Source of the DNA: Mesorhizobium_B sp963522145
GTDB lineage: Bacteria > Pseudomonadota > Alphaproteobacteria > Rhizobiales > Rhizobiaceae
NCBI GenBank assembly: GCA_963522145.1
Contig: CAUQXI010000010.1
Span: 52,203 to 116,202, forward strand
Length of the DNA: 64,000 nucleotides
Reading direction: 5' to 3'
In this document: positions 1 through 10,364 of the stretch, one piece after another
Position numbering within the stretch: position 1 is the first letter of the stretch
Layout of the letters: every line of letters starts with the position of its first letter
Made by a program: the position numbers and the translations under genes
The notes under the pieces: model-generated
The model's input: only the letters and a program-made list of their open reading frames with translations
The model's database searches: none
What the model was told of the DNA's origin: nothing

Positions 1-20
1 AGCACGAAATGCCGGATCAT
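1..20 (-). CDS. Start of a gene cut by the window edge, possibly a Dabb-domain protein
   Basis: An ATG on the minus strand at position 20 is preceded by a strong ribosome binding site (AGAGGAG, about 8 bases upstream). It opens a frame reading Met-Ile-Arg-His-Phe-Val before the window ends. It follows the enoyl-CoA hydratase by about 85 bases on the same strand, so it is probably the third gene of the CoA-transferase operon. The MIRHxV beginning is typical of small stress-responsive alpha/beta-barrel (Dabb) proteins, but seven residues cannot prove a family. Confidence 0.4.
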
Positions 21-104
21 CGTCGCGTTCTCCTCTCTTGAAGTGTTCTTGAATGAAGCGTGCCTGCTTTTGCCGCAACCCGGCAGACGCAGAGCCTGCC
101 GCTT

Positions 105-899
105 CTAGCGCCCGATTTCGTCGTCGCCAAAGCGCGGCAGTCTCTTTTCGCGAAAGGCCGACACGCCTTCGGCGAGTTCCGGCGAGCCTGCCGCCGCCAT
201 CCCGGCCATGGCCTCAAGTGTGCGCTCGCGCTCTTCCCCTTCGGCAGCGTTCGCGAGCATCTTGGTCAGCTCGGTTGCGAGCGGCGCCCGCCGAAGAAGA
301 CGGTCGGCGATCTCGCGGGCTTTCGCCATCCCCCCGCCGCTACCCGTGACATGATCAACAAGGCCGAGCGACAGTGCCTCATCGGCGTTGAAGACCTCTC
401 CGAACAGCGCCATCCGGCGCACGAGTTGGGCGCCGAAGCGGCGTGACAGGCGCTGGGTACCCGACCAGCCGGGAATGATCCCGAGGCCCGCCTCCGGCTG
501 TCCGATCCGCACATGCGCTTCGGCGATCCGGAGGTCGGCACATGCGGCGAGCTCCAGCCCGCCGCCCAGCGTATCGCCGTTGAGAACCGCGATCACCGGT
601 TGCCGCAGCCGGGCGAGGGCATCGAACGCCTCATGGCCATGGCGGATCCAGAAACGCCCGAACTCGACGGCGTTGTAGCCGCTCCATGCTGCGATGTCGC
701 CGCCGGCGCAGAACGCCTTTGCGCCCGCGCCGGTGAGGATCACGGCGCGGATCTCCGGTGCGCTGTCGATCCGGCGGCACAGGCCATGCAGCTCGGCCAC
801 CATTTCGGCGTCAAAGGCGTTCAGCTTCTCCTCGCGCCGGATCGTGACAACCGCGACTGTGTTGTCGACGCGCAGTTCCAGGCGCGAAGCCTCGTTCAT
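105..899 (-). CDS. Enoyl-CoA hydratase/isomerase family protein
   Basis: A crotonase-fold protein of 264 residues, the usual length. The CAGGDIA oxyanion-hole segment lies at about 64-70. The two glutamates that catalyse water addition in true hydratases are both kept: Glu116 in GGGLEL and Glu136 in GQPEAG, 20 residues apart as in rat enoyl-CoA hydratase. It should hydrate an unsaturated acyl-CoA in the cytoplasm. The start codon overlaps the stop of the upstream CoA-transferase gene by four bases, so the two are translationally coupled. The pair implies that an organic acid is first loaded on CoA and then processed in a beta-oxidation-like way. The substrate cannot be read from sequence. Confidence 0.88.
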   Translation of the reverse strand: MNEASRLELRVDNTVAVVTIRREEKLNAFDAEMVAELHGLCRRIDSAPEIRAVILTGAGAKAFCAGGDIAAWSGYNAVEFGRFWIRHGHEAFDALARLRQPVIAVLNGDTLGGGLELAACADLRIAEAHVRIGQPEAGLGIIPGWSGTQRLSRRFGAQLVRRMALFGEVFNADEALSLGLVDHVTGSGGGMAKAREIADRLLRRAPLATELTKMLANAAEGEERERTLEAMAGMAAAGSPELAEGVSAFREKRLPRFGDDEIGR

Positions 900-2482
900 G
901 CGGCCTTCCGGCTGAAATGCTCACCCATCGGCTCAGGCGCAAAAAGGAAGGCCGGCATTTCGGTGAGGTTATCGGCGACTTTCAGTGGGAAGCCGGCGCG
1001 CGAAAGGATGTCGCGCTCCAGATCGATGCCCGCCGCGACTTCCGTCACCGTCATGCCTTGCTCCATGAGCCGCATCACACAGCGCTCGGTGACATAGGTG
1101 ACGTCCTGGCCTTGGCGAAGCGCGCGTACGCCGGAAAAGCTGACCTGATCCACCTGATCGACAAGCTTCTCCACCTTGCCTTCGCTGAGGATTGTGAGCT
1201 TTTTGCCGGATATGGCCAGCTTCGCGCCGGCATTGAAATAGCCGGAGAACACGATCTTCTTCGCCCGCGAGGTGATGTCGACGAAGCCGCCCGCGCCGGC
1301 GGTGACATGCGGCCGGAACGGGAGCTTCGAAACATTCACCGAGCCGTTTCTGTCGATCTGCAGGAACGACAGCAGCGTGGCATCGAAACCGGCGGACTGG
1401 AAATAGGTGAACTGATGCGGCGAGGAAACAAAAGCCTCCGCGTTGGACGAGCAGCCGAACTTGAAGTCGAGCAGCGGCACCCCGCCCACAGCACCCTGCT
1501 CGATCACCCAGGTCACGTCGCCATGACGCTTCTCCTCCAGGAAGATGCGCGGCACGGCTGCCGAGATACCGAAGCCCAGATTGACCGCCCATCCGGGTTG
1601 CAGTTCCAGCGCCACGCGCCGCGCCATCACCTTCGCCGCGTCGAGTTCGGGGATCGTGAAGCTCGACAGAGGCCGGAACAGCTCGCCGGAGATCGCCGGG
1701 TCGTAAGGGGTGGCTGTGGTCTGGAACTGCTCGGGCGCTTCCACGACGATGTCGACGAGGTTGCCCGGCACGCGCACGTCATGCGGCCGGAGCGACCCCG
1801 ACTGGGCGACGCGCTTGACCTGGGCGATCACCGTGCCGCCGCCGGCATGGGCCGCAAGCGCCAGCTCCATGGCGCCGAGATAAGCGCCTTCATGCTCGAA
1901 GGTCAGGTTGCCGCGCTCATCGGCCGTGGAAGCACGGATGATTGCGACGTCGGGCTTGATCGCGGGAAAGAAGAGCCATTCCTCGCCCGCGAAATCCACC
2001 TTGCGCACGACCGGTTTTTCCCGCGCGCGTTCATTCATGGCGCAGCCTTCGAGGTCCGGATCGACAAAGGTTTCCAGGCCTACCTTGGTGAGCACGCCCG
2101 GCCGCATGGCCGCCGCCTCGCGCAGGATGTCGAAGATGATGCCGCTCGGGATGTTGTAGGCCGCGATGCGGTTCTCGCCGAGCATCTGCCAGATGAGCGG
2201 TGGTTCGGCCGAGGAGGGACCGGACGGATACGAGCCGCCGATGATCGTCTCGATCATGCCGTCCTGTGCGAGGTGATCGACGCCCCTGGTGCCGAACATG
2301 TCGCCGGCTGCGATGGGATGGATGGTGGTCAGCGCGCGGGGATGGCCGGTTTCCCCGAAGCGCTGTCCGAGCGCTTCGAGCACCGCGTCGGGGCAGCACA
2401 GGCCGCTCGACGAGTTGACGGCGACGATCGCCCCGTCCTTTACGGCCTCAACCGCCTCCCGGACGTTCAGGACCTTCGACAT
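896..2482 (-). CDS. Acyl-CoA:carboxylate CoA-transferase (YdiF/propionate CoA-transferase type)
   Basis: A fused alpha-beta family I CoA-transferase of 528 residues, the normal single-chain length for YdiF or Pct enzymes. The catalytic glutamate is visible at about residue 328 in the EQGAVGG motif; it forms the glutamyl-CoA thioester. The enzyme moves CoA from a donor acyl-CoA to a free carboxylic acid. The ATG at 2482 has a GGAG ribosome binding site. It heads an operon with the downstream enoyl-CoA hydratase. The upstream region carries an operator-like sequence overlapping a possible -10 (TATAAC on the minus strand) that recurs near the aldo/keto reductase and the ABC operon. The natural acid substrate is unknown. 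Confidence 0.88.
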   Translation of the reverse strand: MSKVLNVREAVEAVKDGAIVAVNSSSGLCCPDAVLEALGQRFGETGHPRALTTIHPIAAGDMFGTRGVDHLAQDGMIETIIGGSYPSGPSSAEPPLIWQMLGENRIAAYNIPSGIIFDILREAAAMRPGVLTKVGLETFVDPDLEGCAMNERAREKPVVRKVDFAGEEWLFFPAIKPDVAIIRASTADERGNLTFEHEGAYLGAMELALAAHAGGGTVIAQVKRVAQSGSLRPHDVRVPGNLVDIVVEAPEQFQTTATPYDPAISGELFRPLSSFTIPELDAAKVMARRVALELQPGWAVNLGFGISAAVPRIFLEEKRHGDVTWVIEQGAVGGVPLLDFKFGCSSNAEAFVSSPHQFTYFQSAGFDATLLSFLQIDRNGSVNVSKLPFRPHVTAGAGGFVDITSRAKKIVFSGYFNAGAKLAISGKKLTILSEGKVEKLVDQVDQVSFSGVRALRQGQDVTYVTERCVMRLMEQGMTVTEVAAGIDLERDILSRAGFPLKVADNLTEMPAFLFAPEPMGEHFSRKAA

Positions 2483-2498
2483 CGTGTCTCCAAAAAAG

Positions 2499-2517
2499 TA
2501 ACTGGTTAGTTATAACC
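2499..2517. promoter_or_regulatory. Operator-like site A in front of the CoA-transferase operon
   Basis: The sequence TAACTGGTTAGTTATAACC contains the inverted repeat GGTTA-N4-TAACC and the core TAGTTAT. It lies 17-35 bases upstream of the CoA-transferase start and overlaps its likely -10 region on the minus strand. The core recurs at site B (about 2617) and site C (about 12635). The adjacent TetR regulator at 12841 is the likely binder, by inference. Confidence 0.5.
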
Positions 2518-2616
2518 GATGTCATCTTCGTGCGTCGCGGTCAAGCGCGGCGCCGCACTGCTCAGGCGGCGCCGCAACATACTCCACTTGCCAAGTCAGG
2601 GATCAACTTCTACAAG

Positions 2617-2634
2617 TAACCAGATAGTTATATA
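2617..2634. promoter_or_regulatory. Operator-like site B in front of the aldo/keto reductase
   Basis: TAACCAGATAGTTATATA shares TAAC-N4-TAGTTATA with site A about 118 bases away. The A/T-rich end can serve as a -10 for the plus-strand aldo/keto reductase. A short hairpin (GCGGAG/CTCCGC, 2637-2654) follows just before the ribosome binding site. Sites A and B sit symmetrically in the divergent intergenic region, consistent with joint control of both operons. Confidence 0.45.
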
Positions 2635-2667
2635 AGGCGGAGCGTGTTCTCCGCGAGGAGGGCATAA

Positions 2668-3483
2668 GTGAACATCCTTTTTCAGAAATCCTATCAGCGG
2701 GCATTCGGGACATATCCCCTGAAAGGGTCGGAACTGGCGGGCGCGATCGAAGCGGCGCTCGCAGCAGGCTATCGCGCCTTCGACACGGCGCAGATGTACG
2801 GCAATGAAAAGGATGTCGGGCGGGCGCTGGCCGCGGGCGGCGTCCCACGCGACGAGCTTTGCATCACCACCAAGGTCGATACCAGTAATTTCAGTTCGGA
2901 GCGCTTTATCCCTTCGGTGGAGAAGAGCCTCGAGGACCTGCAACTGGACAGGGCGGATGTTCTTCTCCTCCACTGGCCGGTGAAGGAAGGCAACGCGCCG
3001 GCGCTGCGCCTGCTGGAGGAGGCCAAGGAGCGCGGACTCTGCCGGCATATCGGCATTTCCAATTACACGGCCGCCATGATGCGCGAGGCGAAGTCGCTGG
3101 TGTCGTCTCCGCTCGTCGCCAATCAGGTCGAATTCCACCCGCTCCTGAACCAGGATGTCCTGCTCAGGGCGGCGGCCGAGACCGGCATTCCGCTTTCGGC
3201 CTATTCCACCGTGGCGCGGGGCGCGGTGTTCAAGGAGCCGCTTTTCGCCGAGATCGGGCAGGGCTACGGAAAAACGGCCGGGCAGGTCGTGCTGCGCTGG
3301 ATCCTGCAGAAGGGTGTCGCGGTCAACACGATGTCGACAAGGCCCGAAAACATCCGCGCCAATTTCGACGTGATGGACTTCACGCTGTCGAGCATCGACA
3401 TGGCCCGCATCGACGAGAAGACCCATGTGAACGAGCGTATCGTCACCTCGGCGCTGGTTCCCGACGCGCCGGAATGGGACTGA
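2668..3483 (+). CDS. Aldo/keto reductase
   Basis: A 271-residue (beta/alpha)8 NADPH-dependent oxidoreductase. The catalytic tetrad is intact: Asp39, Tyr44 (in DTAQMYGNE), Lys69 and His102 (LLHWP). It is close in size to DkgA/DkgB-type 2,5-diketo-gluconate reductases and should reduce or reversibly oxidise a small carbonyl compound. The GTG start at 2668 is chosen because GAGGAGGG lies directly upstream at the right spacing. It diverges from the CoA-transferase operon and shares the operator-like motif with it, so it probably belongs to the same catabolic regulon. Confidence 0.85.
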   Translation: MNILFQKSYQRAFGTYPLKGSELAGAIEAALAAGYRAFDTAQMYGNEKDVGRALAAGGVPRDELCITTKVDTSNFSSERFIPSVEKSLEDLQLDRADVLLLHWPVKEGNAPALRLLEEAKERGLCRHIGISNYTAAMMREAKSLVSSPLVANQVEFHPLLNQDVLLRAAAETGIPLSAYSTVARGAVFKEPLFAEIGQGYGKTAGQVVLRWILQKGVAVNTMSTRPENIRANFDVMDFTLSSIDMARIDEKTHVNERIVTSALVPDAPEWD

Positions 3484-3502
3484 GCCTCTTCGCTCGGACT
3501 TC

Positions 3503-3540
3503 CGCCTGAGAGGGCCGGCCGAGTGCCGGTGTTTCAGGCG
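3503..3540. terminator. Bidirectional hairpin between convergent genes
   Basis: CGCCTGA (3503-3509) pairs with TCAGGCG (3534-3540), and an inner CCGGC/GCCGG stem lies in the loop. It sits between the convergent aldo/keto reductase and GMC genes. There is no long T-run, so termination strength is uncertain. Confidence 0.45.
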
Positions 3541-3551
3541 AGGAGGCAGCG

Positions 3552-5150
3552 CTAGCGATTGCCCCGTATCATGTCGCTGGCCTTTTCGCCGATCATGATC
3601 GTTGCCGCATTGGTGTTGGAGCCGATCAGGCTCGGCATGACGGAAGAATCGCAGATGCGGATGCCTTCCAGCCCTCGAATGCGCAGGGTGGGGTCGACGA
3701 CCGCCAGCTCGTCCGTGCCCATCCGGCAGGTCGAGACGGGGTGGTAGGAAGTGCGTCCGTTCCGCCTGGCATACGTCTCGAAGTCGGCCAGGCTCCGGAC
3801 GCTTTGGTCCGGCACGTGGCGGTTCTTGATCAGCTTCTGCAATGAGTGCTGGGCGAAGATCTCGCAGGAGATGCGCACGCCTTCAGCCGTGGTGCGGCGG
3901 TCATACTCCTCAGCCATGAAATTCGGATCAACCACGGCCTTGTCGTCGGGATTCGCGGATCGCAGGCGCACCGTGCCGCGGCTTTTGGGCCGCAGCGTAT
4001 AGGAATTGAGCGTCACACCCGAGCCGGACGGGACCGACGGCACCCCTGCTTCCGCGCCCGCGCCTGCCAGGAAATGGAATTGGAGGTCGGGAAAGGGCGC
4101 TTGTGGATCGGCGCGCCAGAAGGCGCCGCCCTCGACCACATTGGATGTTACGGGACCGGAGTTGAAGAGCGCATATTGCAACCCGGCCCACACCATCCAG
4201 TGGCGCTTGTTGTAGCGGTCGAGGCTCGTCCAGCCTTTCAACTCGGCGACGATGTCCACGCCGAAATGGTCCGTCAGGTTCTCGCCGACGCCGGGAAGGT
4301 CGTGCACCACCGGAACGCCCAGCGACCTGAGATGGTCGGCTGGCCCGACGCCCGAAAGCATCATGATCTTGGGCGTGCCGATCGCCCCGGCCGTCACCAG
4401 GATCTCGCTTTCGGCGCGCGCGGTTTGGAGCGTGCCGTCCCGGCGATACTCTACCCCGGTCGCGCGGCTGCCGGAGAACAGGATGCGGTGGACATGGCAG
4501 CCGGTTTCCACCGTCAGGTTGGGCCGCTTCCTCGCGGGCTTGAGGTAGCCCACAGCGGCCGAACAACGCCGCCCGTTCTTCGTGGTGGTCTGGTAAACGC
4601 CCGCGCCTTCCTGCACCGCCCCGTTGAAATCTGGATTATAGGGGATGCCGTATTCCTGGGCCGATTGCACAAAGGCCTGGGTTGTCTGCTGGGGCGCGGG
4701 GATGTTGGACACGCCGAGCGGCCCGTCCGTGCCGTGCAGCGGCCCGGCCAGGATCGTGTTGCCTTCCGAGCGCAGGAAATAGGGAAGCGCCTCCTTGGCG
4801 GACCAGCCTTCCGCACCTTCCTCCGTTGCCCAGCGGTCGAAGTCTGAAGGATGGCCGCGCGTGTAGATTTCCGCGTTGATGGAACTGCCGCCGCCGATCA
4901 CGCGTGCCTGTGCGTAGGGGATCTCGCGGTTCTCGCAGTGCTTCTGGGGTGCCGTCGTCAATCCCCAGGTGAAGGGACCGGTGGTCATCTTCGCGAAGCC
5001 CACCGGCATGTGGATATAGGGATGACGGTCGCGCCCGCCGGCCTCCATCAGCAGCACGCGGACCGCCGGGTTCTCCGTCAGGCGCGCGGCGAGCACACAG
5101 CCGGCCGAGCCGCCGCCCACGATGACATAGTCATAAGCCTTGTCCGTCAT
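3552..5150 (-). CDS. GMC-family FAD oxidoreductase (choline dehydrogenase-like alcohol oxidase/dehydrogenase)
   Basis: A 532-residue GMC flavoenzyme. The FAD-binding GGGSAG motif is at 12-17. The C-terminal catalytic His is at about residue 470 (YHPVSTCRMG), with the partner Asn at about 512 in SNTNAA. Members oxidise primary alcohols such as choline, polyethylene glycol or aromatic alcohols to aldehydes. It is the last gene of a seven-gene operon and lies 24 bases after the aldehyde dehydrogenase, which would take its aldehyde product to the acid. No betaine-specific neighbours are present, so calling it choline dehydrogenase would over-reach. Confidence 0.9.
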   Translation of the reverse strand: MTDKAYDYVIVGGGSAGCVLAARLTENPAVRVLLMEAGGRDRHPYIHMPVGFAKMTTGPFTWGLTTAPQKHCENREIPYAQARVIGGGSSINAEIYTRGHPSDFDRWATEEGAEGWSAKEALPYFLRSEGNTILAGPLHGTDGPLGVSNIPAPQQTTQAFVQSAQEYGIPYNPDFNGAVQEGAGVYQTTTKNGRRCSAAVGYLKPARKRPNLTVETGCHVHRILFSGSRATGVEYRRDGTLQTARAESEILVTAGAIGTPKIMMLSGVGPADHLRSLGVPVVHDLPGVGENLTDHFGVDIVAELKGWTSLDRYNKRHWMVWAGLQYALFNSGPVTSNVVEGGAFWRADPQAPFPDLQFHFLAGAGAEAGVPSVPSGSGVTLNSYTLRPKSRGTVRLRSANPDDKAVVDPNFMAEEYDRRTTAEGVRISCEIFAQHSLQKLIKNRHVPDQSVRSLADFETYARRNGRTSYHPVSTCRMGTDELAVVDPTLRIRGLEGIRICDSSVMPSLIGSNTNAATIMIGEKASDMIRGNR

Positions 5151-5174
5151 CCTGACGTCCTTCCCCGACGTGCT

Positions 5175-6674
5175 TTACGCGACCCAGTGATCCCGCTTGC
5201 CGATCTCGATATGGACCGATTTGATCTGCGTATATTCCTCGACACCGTAGATGCCGGCCTCACGACCCCAGCCCGACTGCTTGAAGCCGCCGAGCGGCAG
5301 TTCCGGCCCGCCGGCGAGCGTCGTGTTGACCCAGAAGCGGCCCGCTCGGACACGCCGGGTCACCGTCAGGGCCTTGTCGATATTCTTGGTCCACACGCTT
5401 GCCGCAAGGCCATAGACGGTGTCGTTGGCGATCGTGATTGCCTCTTCCAGCGTGTCGAACGGCATTACCGCCAGCACGGGACCGAAGATCTCGTCGGTTG
5501 CGATCGCCATCTCGCGCGTCACATCGCCAAACAGGGTCGGCGCGATGAATTGACCGGCGCCGCGCTCGACCGCCTCGCCGCCATGAACGAGGCGCGCGCC
5601 TTCCGCCCGGCCCTTTTCGATATAGTCGAGGATCGTCTTGTTCTGGGCCGGGGTGGTGATCGCACCGATCTGGGTTTGAACATCCAGCGGATCGCCGACG
5701 CGCATTTTTGCGAATTTCGCGGCAACCAGCGCCTCGAACTCGCGTGCGACGGAGCGCTCGACGATCAGCCGGCTGCCGCTGACGCAGCATTGGCCCGTGT
5801 TGAACGCGATCCCGAAGGCGACCCCGTCCGCAGCGTCCTCCAGATCGGCATCGGCAAACACGATCTGCGGGTTCTTGCCGCCGAGTTCCAGTCCGAGCTT
5901 CTTGAAATTGCCGGCGGCGGCCTTCACGCAGGAACGCCCCACCGCTGTCGAGCCGGTGAAGGAAAGCATGTCGACATCCATGTGCTCGGTGAGCGCCTGG
6001 CCGATCGTGCTCCCGGAGCCGGTGACCACGTTGAAGCAGCCGTCCGGCAGGCCGGCCTCCTGCAGGATCTCGGCGAGGATCAGTGTGGTAGCCGAGGTGA
6101 CCTCGGACGGCTTCGCAACGATCGTGCAGCCTGATGCGAGAATGAAAGGCACGCGCTCGCACAGGATCAGGAAGGGGAAGTTCCAAGGCGTGACGAGGCC
6201 GACGACGCCGATCGGCTCGCGTGTGACGATGCCGAACAGCCGGTCGCCCAGATTGTTGAAACTGTCGCCGTGCAGCGCGCGGGCAGCGCCCGCTGCGTAT
6301 TCGAAGATCGAGACGCAGCCATCCACCTCGCCCCGTGCCTGCGCGATCGGCTTGCCGTTTTCCAGCGTTTCCCAATAAGCGAGTTCGTCGCGACGCTTCG
6401 CGATGCCTTCGGCCGCACGCAGGAGCACTGCCGCGCGATCCGCCCCGTTGAGCCCTGACCAGCGGCGGTCCTCGAACGCCGTTCTCGCCGCCTTGACGGC
6501 ACGGTCGAGATCGTCGGTCGTGCAGCGCACGGTGCGCGTCACGGCAACGTCATGCGCCGGGCTCTTGCGCTCGAAGGTGTCGCGGTTCCCCGCCTCGACC
6601 CATTCGCCATCGACGAAAAAGCCGAAGACGCGCGGCTCCGCGGGAAGGGAAAGTGTCGGGGATTGCTTGTCCAT
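5175..6674 (-). CDS. NAD(P)-dependent aldehyde dehydrogenase
   Basis: A 499-residue ALDH-superfamily enzyme with Asn165 (PWNFP), general base Glu263 (LELGGK) and nucleophile Cys297 (GQCCVSG) all present. It oxidises an aldehyde to a carboxylic acid. The frame extends 11 codons further upstream, but the ATG at 6674 has an AAGGAA ribosome binding site and matches family length. It sits between the zinc alcohol dehydrogenase and the GMC oxidoreductase, so the operon can carry out alcohol to aldehyde to acid. The acid would fit the CoA-transferase of the divergent operon. Confidence 0.92.
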   Translation of the reverse strand: MDKQSPTLSLPAEPRVFGFFVDGEWVEAGNRDTFERKSPAHDVAVTRTVRCTTDDLDRAVKAARTAFEDRRWSGLNGADRAAVLLRAAEGIAKRRDELAYWETLENGKPIAQARGEVDGCVSIFEYAAGAARALHGDSFNNLGDRLFGIVTREPIGVVGLVTPWNFPFLILCERVPFILASGCTIVAKPSEVTSATTLILAEILQEAGLPDGCFNVVTGSGSTIGQALTEHMDVDMLSFTGSTAVGRSCVKAAAGNFKKLGLELGGKNPQIVFADADLEDAADGVAFGIAFNTGQCCVSGSRLIVERSVAREFEALVAAKFAKMRVGDPLDVQTQIGAITTPAQNKTILDYIEKGRAEGARLVHGGEAVERGAGQFIAPTLFGDVTREMAIATDEIFGPVLAVMPFDTLEEAITIANDTVYGLAASVWTKNIDKALTVTRRVRAGRFWVNTTLAGGPELPLGGFKQSGWGREAGIYGVEEYTQIKSVHIEIGKRDHWVA

Positions 6675-6776
6675 GGTTGTTGTTCCTTCGATGAGCGAGC
6701 GAGCCAATCCGGTGTTGCTCAGAGGAGAGCTTGCGTCGATTGAGTTCGGGAGCAGGTTCCTGCGTGGGGGCGGGGG

Positions 6777-7829
6777 CTAGAGCCTGATCTGCGTCTTCAG
6801 ATCGCCCGGCCGATGGGAAAGGGTGTCGAAGGCCTGCTGGATGTCTTGAAGCGGGTAGCTGGCGCCGGTGAAGGCGGAAAGATCGAAGCGCCCATGGGCC
6901 ACGAGCACCAGCGCGTCATGCATGTCCTCGCCCATGCCAGCGACGGACCCCTTGATCCCATATTCGCGCAGCACGGTCTGCAGGAGGGGGAGGGGCAAGC
7001 GATCCTCCGGACCCGTGATGCCGAAGGCCGCGATATGCCCGCCGGGTCGCACGAGTTCGAGCGCCTGCGCGTAGAGCTTGGACAGGCCGACGCTTTCGAT
7101 CACGAGATCGGCGCCGCGCCCGCCGGTATGATCGAGGACGATGCGCTTGGCCTCGGACGGATCGGCGACCAGCACGTCGGCGCCGGAATCGAGCGCCATG
7201 CGTCCGCGTGCTTCGGAAGGCTCCACGACGATGATCGGCGCGGCACCGACGAGCCGCATCATCTGCACATGCAGGTTGCCCACCGGACCGGCACCCAGGA
7301 TGACCACCGACTGCGCGAAGCGCGCCTCGGCCTTGCGCGCCGCGCGGACCACGCAGGCGACCGGCTCGACCAGAGCCAGCTTTTCGGATGGCGCGTCGGC
7401 TGGCGCCGCGATCGCCAGACGCGCGGGAAGGGCGACATATTCCGCGAAGGCGCCATCGCGCGAGATGCCGACTTGGCGCACCTCCGCGCAGTTCAGCACC
7501 TCGTTGCGCCGGCAGAAGAAGCAGTGGCCGCAACCGATATTGATGTCGGCCACGACGCGCTGCCCGACCTCCAGCCCTCTCACATCGGCGCCGCGTTCCG
7601 CGATCGTGCCGGTAAACTCATGGCCGGGAATGATTGGAAGCTGGTCGGCTGCGTAATGGCCGTTGAACATGTGGATGTCCGTGCCGCAGATGCCGCAACG
7701 GTCGACGCGGATCAGCACGTCGCTCGGCCCAATTGCCGGCAAGGGCACATCCCGAACCTCGAAGCGCCCCGGTTCCACGAGCACTGCGGCACGCATGGTT
7801 TGCGTCGATGCCTTCTCCGCTTGGTCCAT
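6777..7829 (-). CDS. Zinc-dependent medium-chain alcohol/polyol dehydrogenase
   Basis: A 350-residue MDR dehydrogenase of the sorbitol/threonine dehydrogenase type. The catalytic zinc ligands Cys48 (GICGTD), His70 and Glu71 (PGHE) are present, with the structural zinc cysteines at 100, 103, 106 and 114 and a Rossmann GAGPVG motif near the middle. The ATG at 7829 is used; an internal Met12 is an alternative. The same frame stays open far upstream, but that part overlaps the permease and reads as non-coding. It lies 14 bases after the permease in the operon. It probably oxidises the imported polyol or alcohol with NAD. Confidence 0.9.
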   Translation of the reverse strand: MDQAEKASTQTMRAAVLVEPGRFEVRDVPLPAIGPSDVLIRVDRCGICGTDIHMFNGHYAADQLPIIPGHEFTGTIAERGADVRGLEVGQRVVADINIGCGHCFFCRRNEVLNCAEVRQVGISRDGAFAEYVALPARLAIAAPADAPSEKLALVEPVACVVRAARKAEARFAQSVVILGAGPVGNLHVQMMRLVGAAPIIVVEPSEARGRMALDSGADVLVADPSEAKRIVLDHTGGRGADLVIESVGLSKLYAQALELVRPGGHIAAFGITGPEDRLPLPLLQTVLREYGIKGSVAGMGEDMHDALVLVAHGRFDLSAFTGASYPLQDIQQAFDTLSHRPGDLKTQIRL

Positions 7830-7843
7830 CGGCTTGGCTGTTC

Positions 7844-8842
7844 CTATTTGACCGTGGCGACCTTGGAGCGGTCGAGCGTGAGCGCGATCGCCGCGATTAA
7901 GACGAGGCCGAAGAAGATCTGCTGCCCCTCGGCGGGGATCTCCAGGTAAACCATGCTGGAGCGGATCACGGCCACGATCAGCGCCCCGACCAGCGTGTTG
8001 AGCACGCCCCCGACGCCGCCCGTCAGCGGCGTTCCGCCGACGAGCACGGCGACGATCGCCGGCAGCAGGAACTGGTTGGCCGCAAGCGACGAGCCGCCCG
8101 ACAGCCGCGCCGAAAGCATGAGGCCGGCAAAGGCGGCGAGGAAGCCGCTCAAAGCAAAGGCCGCGATCTTGTAGCGCGCCACGCGGATCCCCGATGACAC
8201 AGCGGCCTGCTCCGCCGCACCGATGGCCTTCAGCACGCGTCCGAACACAGTGCGGCGTTCGATGAACAACAACAGCAGCAGCAGAACGAGCGCCACGACG
8301 ATTTCCTTGGGAAGCCAGCCCCAATAGCCGAACAGCCAGCCCAGGATCGCGCTGCGCTCGGCTTCGATCATCGACACGCCCTTCTCGTTCGAGGCGAAGC
8401 GGGCGATCGAAAAAGCGATGCCGCCCATGGCGAGCGTCGTGATGAAGGTCGGGATCCTGGTCTTGACGGCAACAAGGCCGGAAGCCGCGCCGAAAAGCGT
8501 GCCGACGGCGAGTGCCAGGAGGGCTGCGCCGATGCCATAGGTGCTGAGCCAGATCGTGACCAGAACCGTGGTCATGCTCGCGACGGACTGCGAGGAAAGG
8601 TCGATGCTGCCGATATAGATGACGAGTGTCAGACCCAGCGCCATGATGAAAAGCGCCGCGACATCGGCGCCGGTGTTCAAGAGGTTGGCCGGCCGCAGGA
8701 AGGTAGAATCCAGCGCGCCGACGGCCGCCACCAGGAGCACGAGCGTCAGCACCGGCAGGAAAGCCTTCCAGTCGCGCACGGGGGGTGCTGCGGCCAGCTT
8801 GATCGATCCTTGCGGCAAAGAGGGTGTAGACGTGTCGCTCAT
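7844..8842 (-). CDS. Ribose-type ABC transporter permease 1
   Basis: A 332-residue RbsC-family inner-membrane permease with about ten hydrophobic segments and the family motif VGGTPLTGGVGG. With the second permease (10365-11330) it would form the heterodimeric channel of a sugar or polyol importer. It lies 12 bases downstream of the ATPase and 14 bases upstream of the alcohol dehydrogenase. Having two distinct permease genes is a common arrangement in the CUT2 subfamily of rhizobia. Confidence 0.9.
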   Translation of the reverse strand: MSDTSTPSLPQGSIKLAAAPPVRDWKAFLPVLTLVLLVAAVGALDSTFLRPANLLNTGADVAALFIMALGLTLVIYIGSIDLSSQSVASMTTVLVTIWLSTYGIGAALLALAVGTLFGAASGLVAVKTRIPTFITTLAMGGIAFSIARFASNEKGVSMIEAERSAILGWLFGYWGWLPKEIVVALVLLLLLLFIERRTVFGRVLKAIGAAEQAAVSSGIRVARYKIAAFALSGFLAAFAGLMLSARLSGGSSLAANQFLLPAIVAVLVGGTPLTGGVGGVLNTLVGALIVAVIRSSMVYLEIPAEGQQIFFGLVLIAAIALTLDRSKVATVK

Positions 8843-8854
8843 CGCTTCGGATCC

Positions 8855-10357
<1,503 letters not shown>

Positions 10358-10364
10358 CTCCGCC

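Noticed and set aside
917..2509. 530-codon open frame opposite the CoA-transferase gene
   Set aside because: It is a high-GC antisense shadow: Arg/His/Ala-rich, no domain, no ribosome binding site, while the other strand encodes a clear enzyme.
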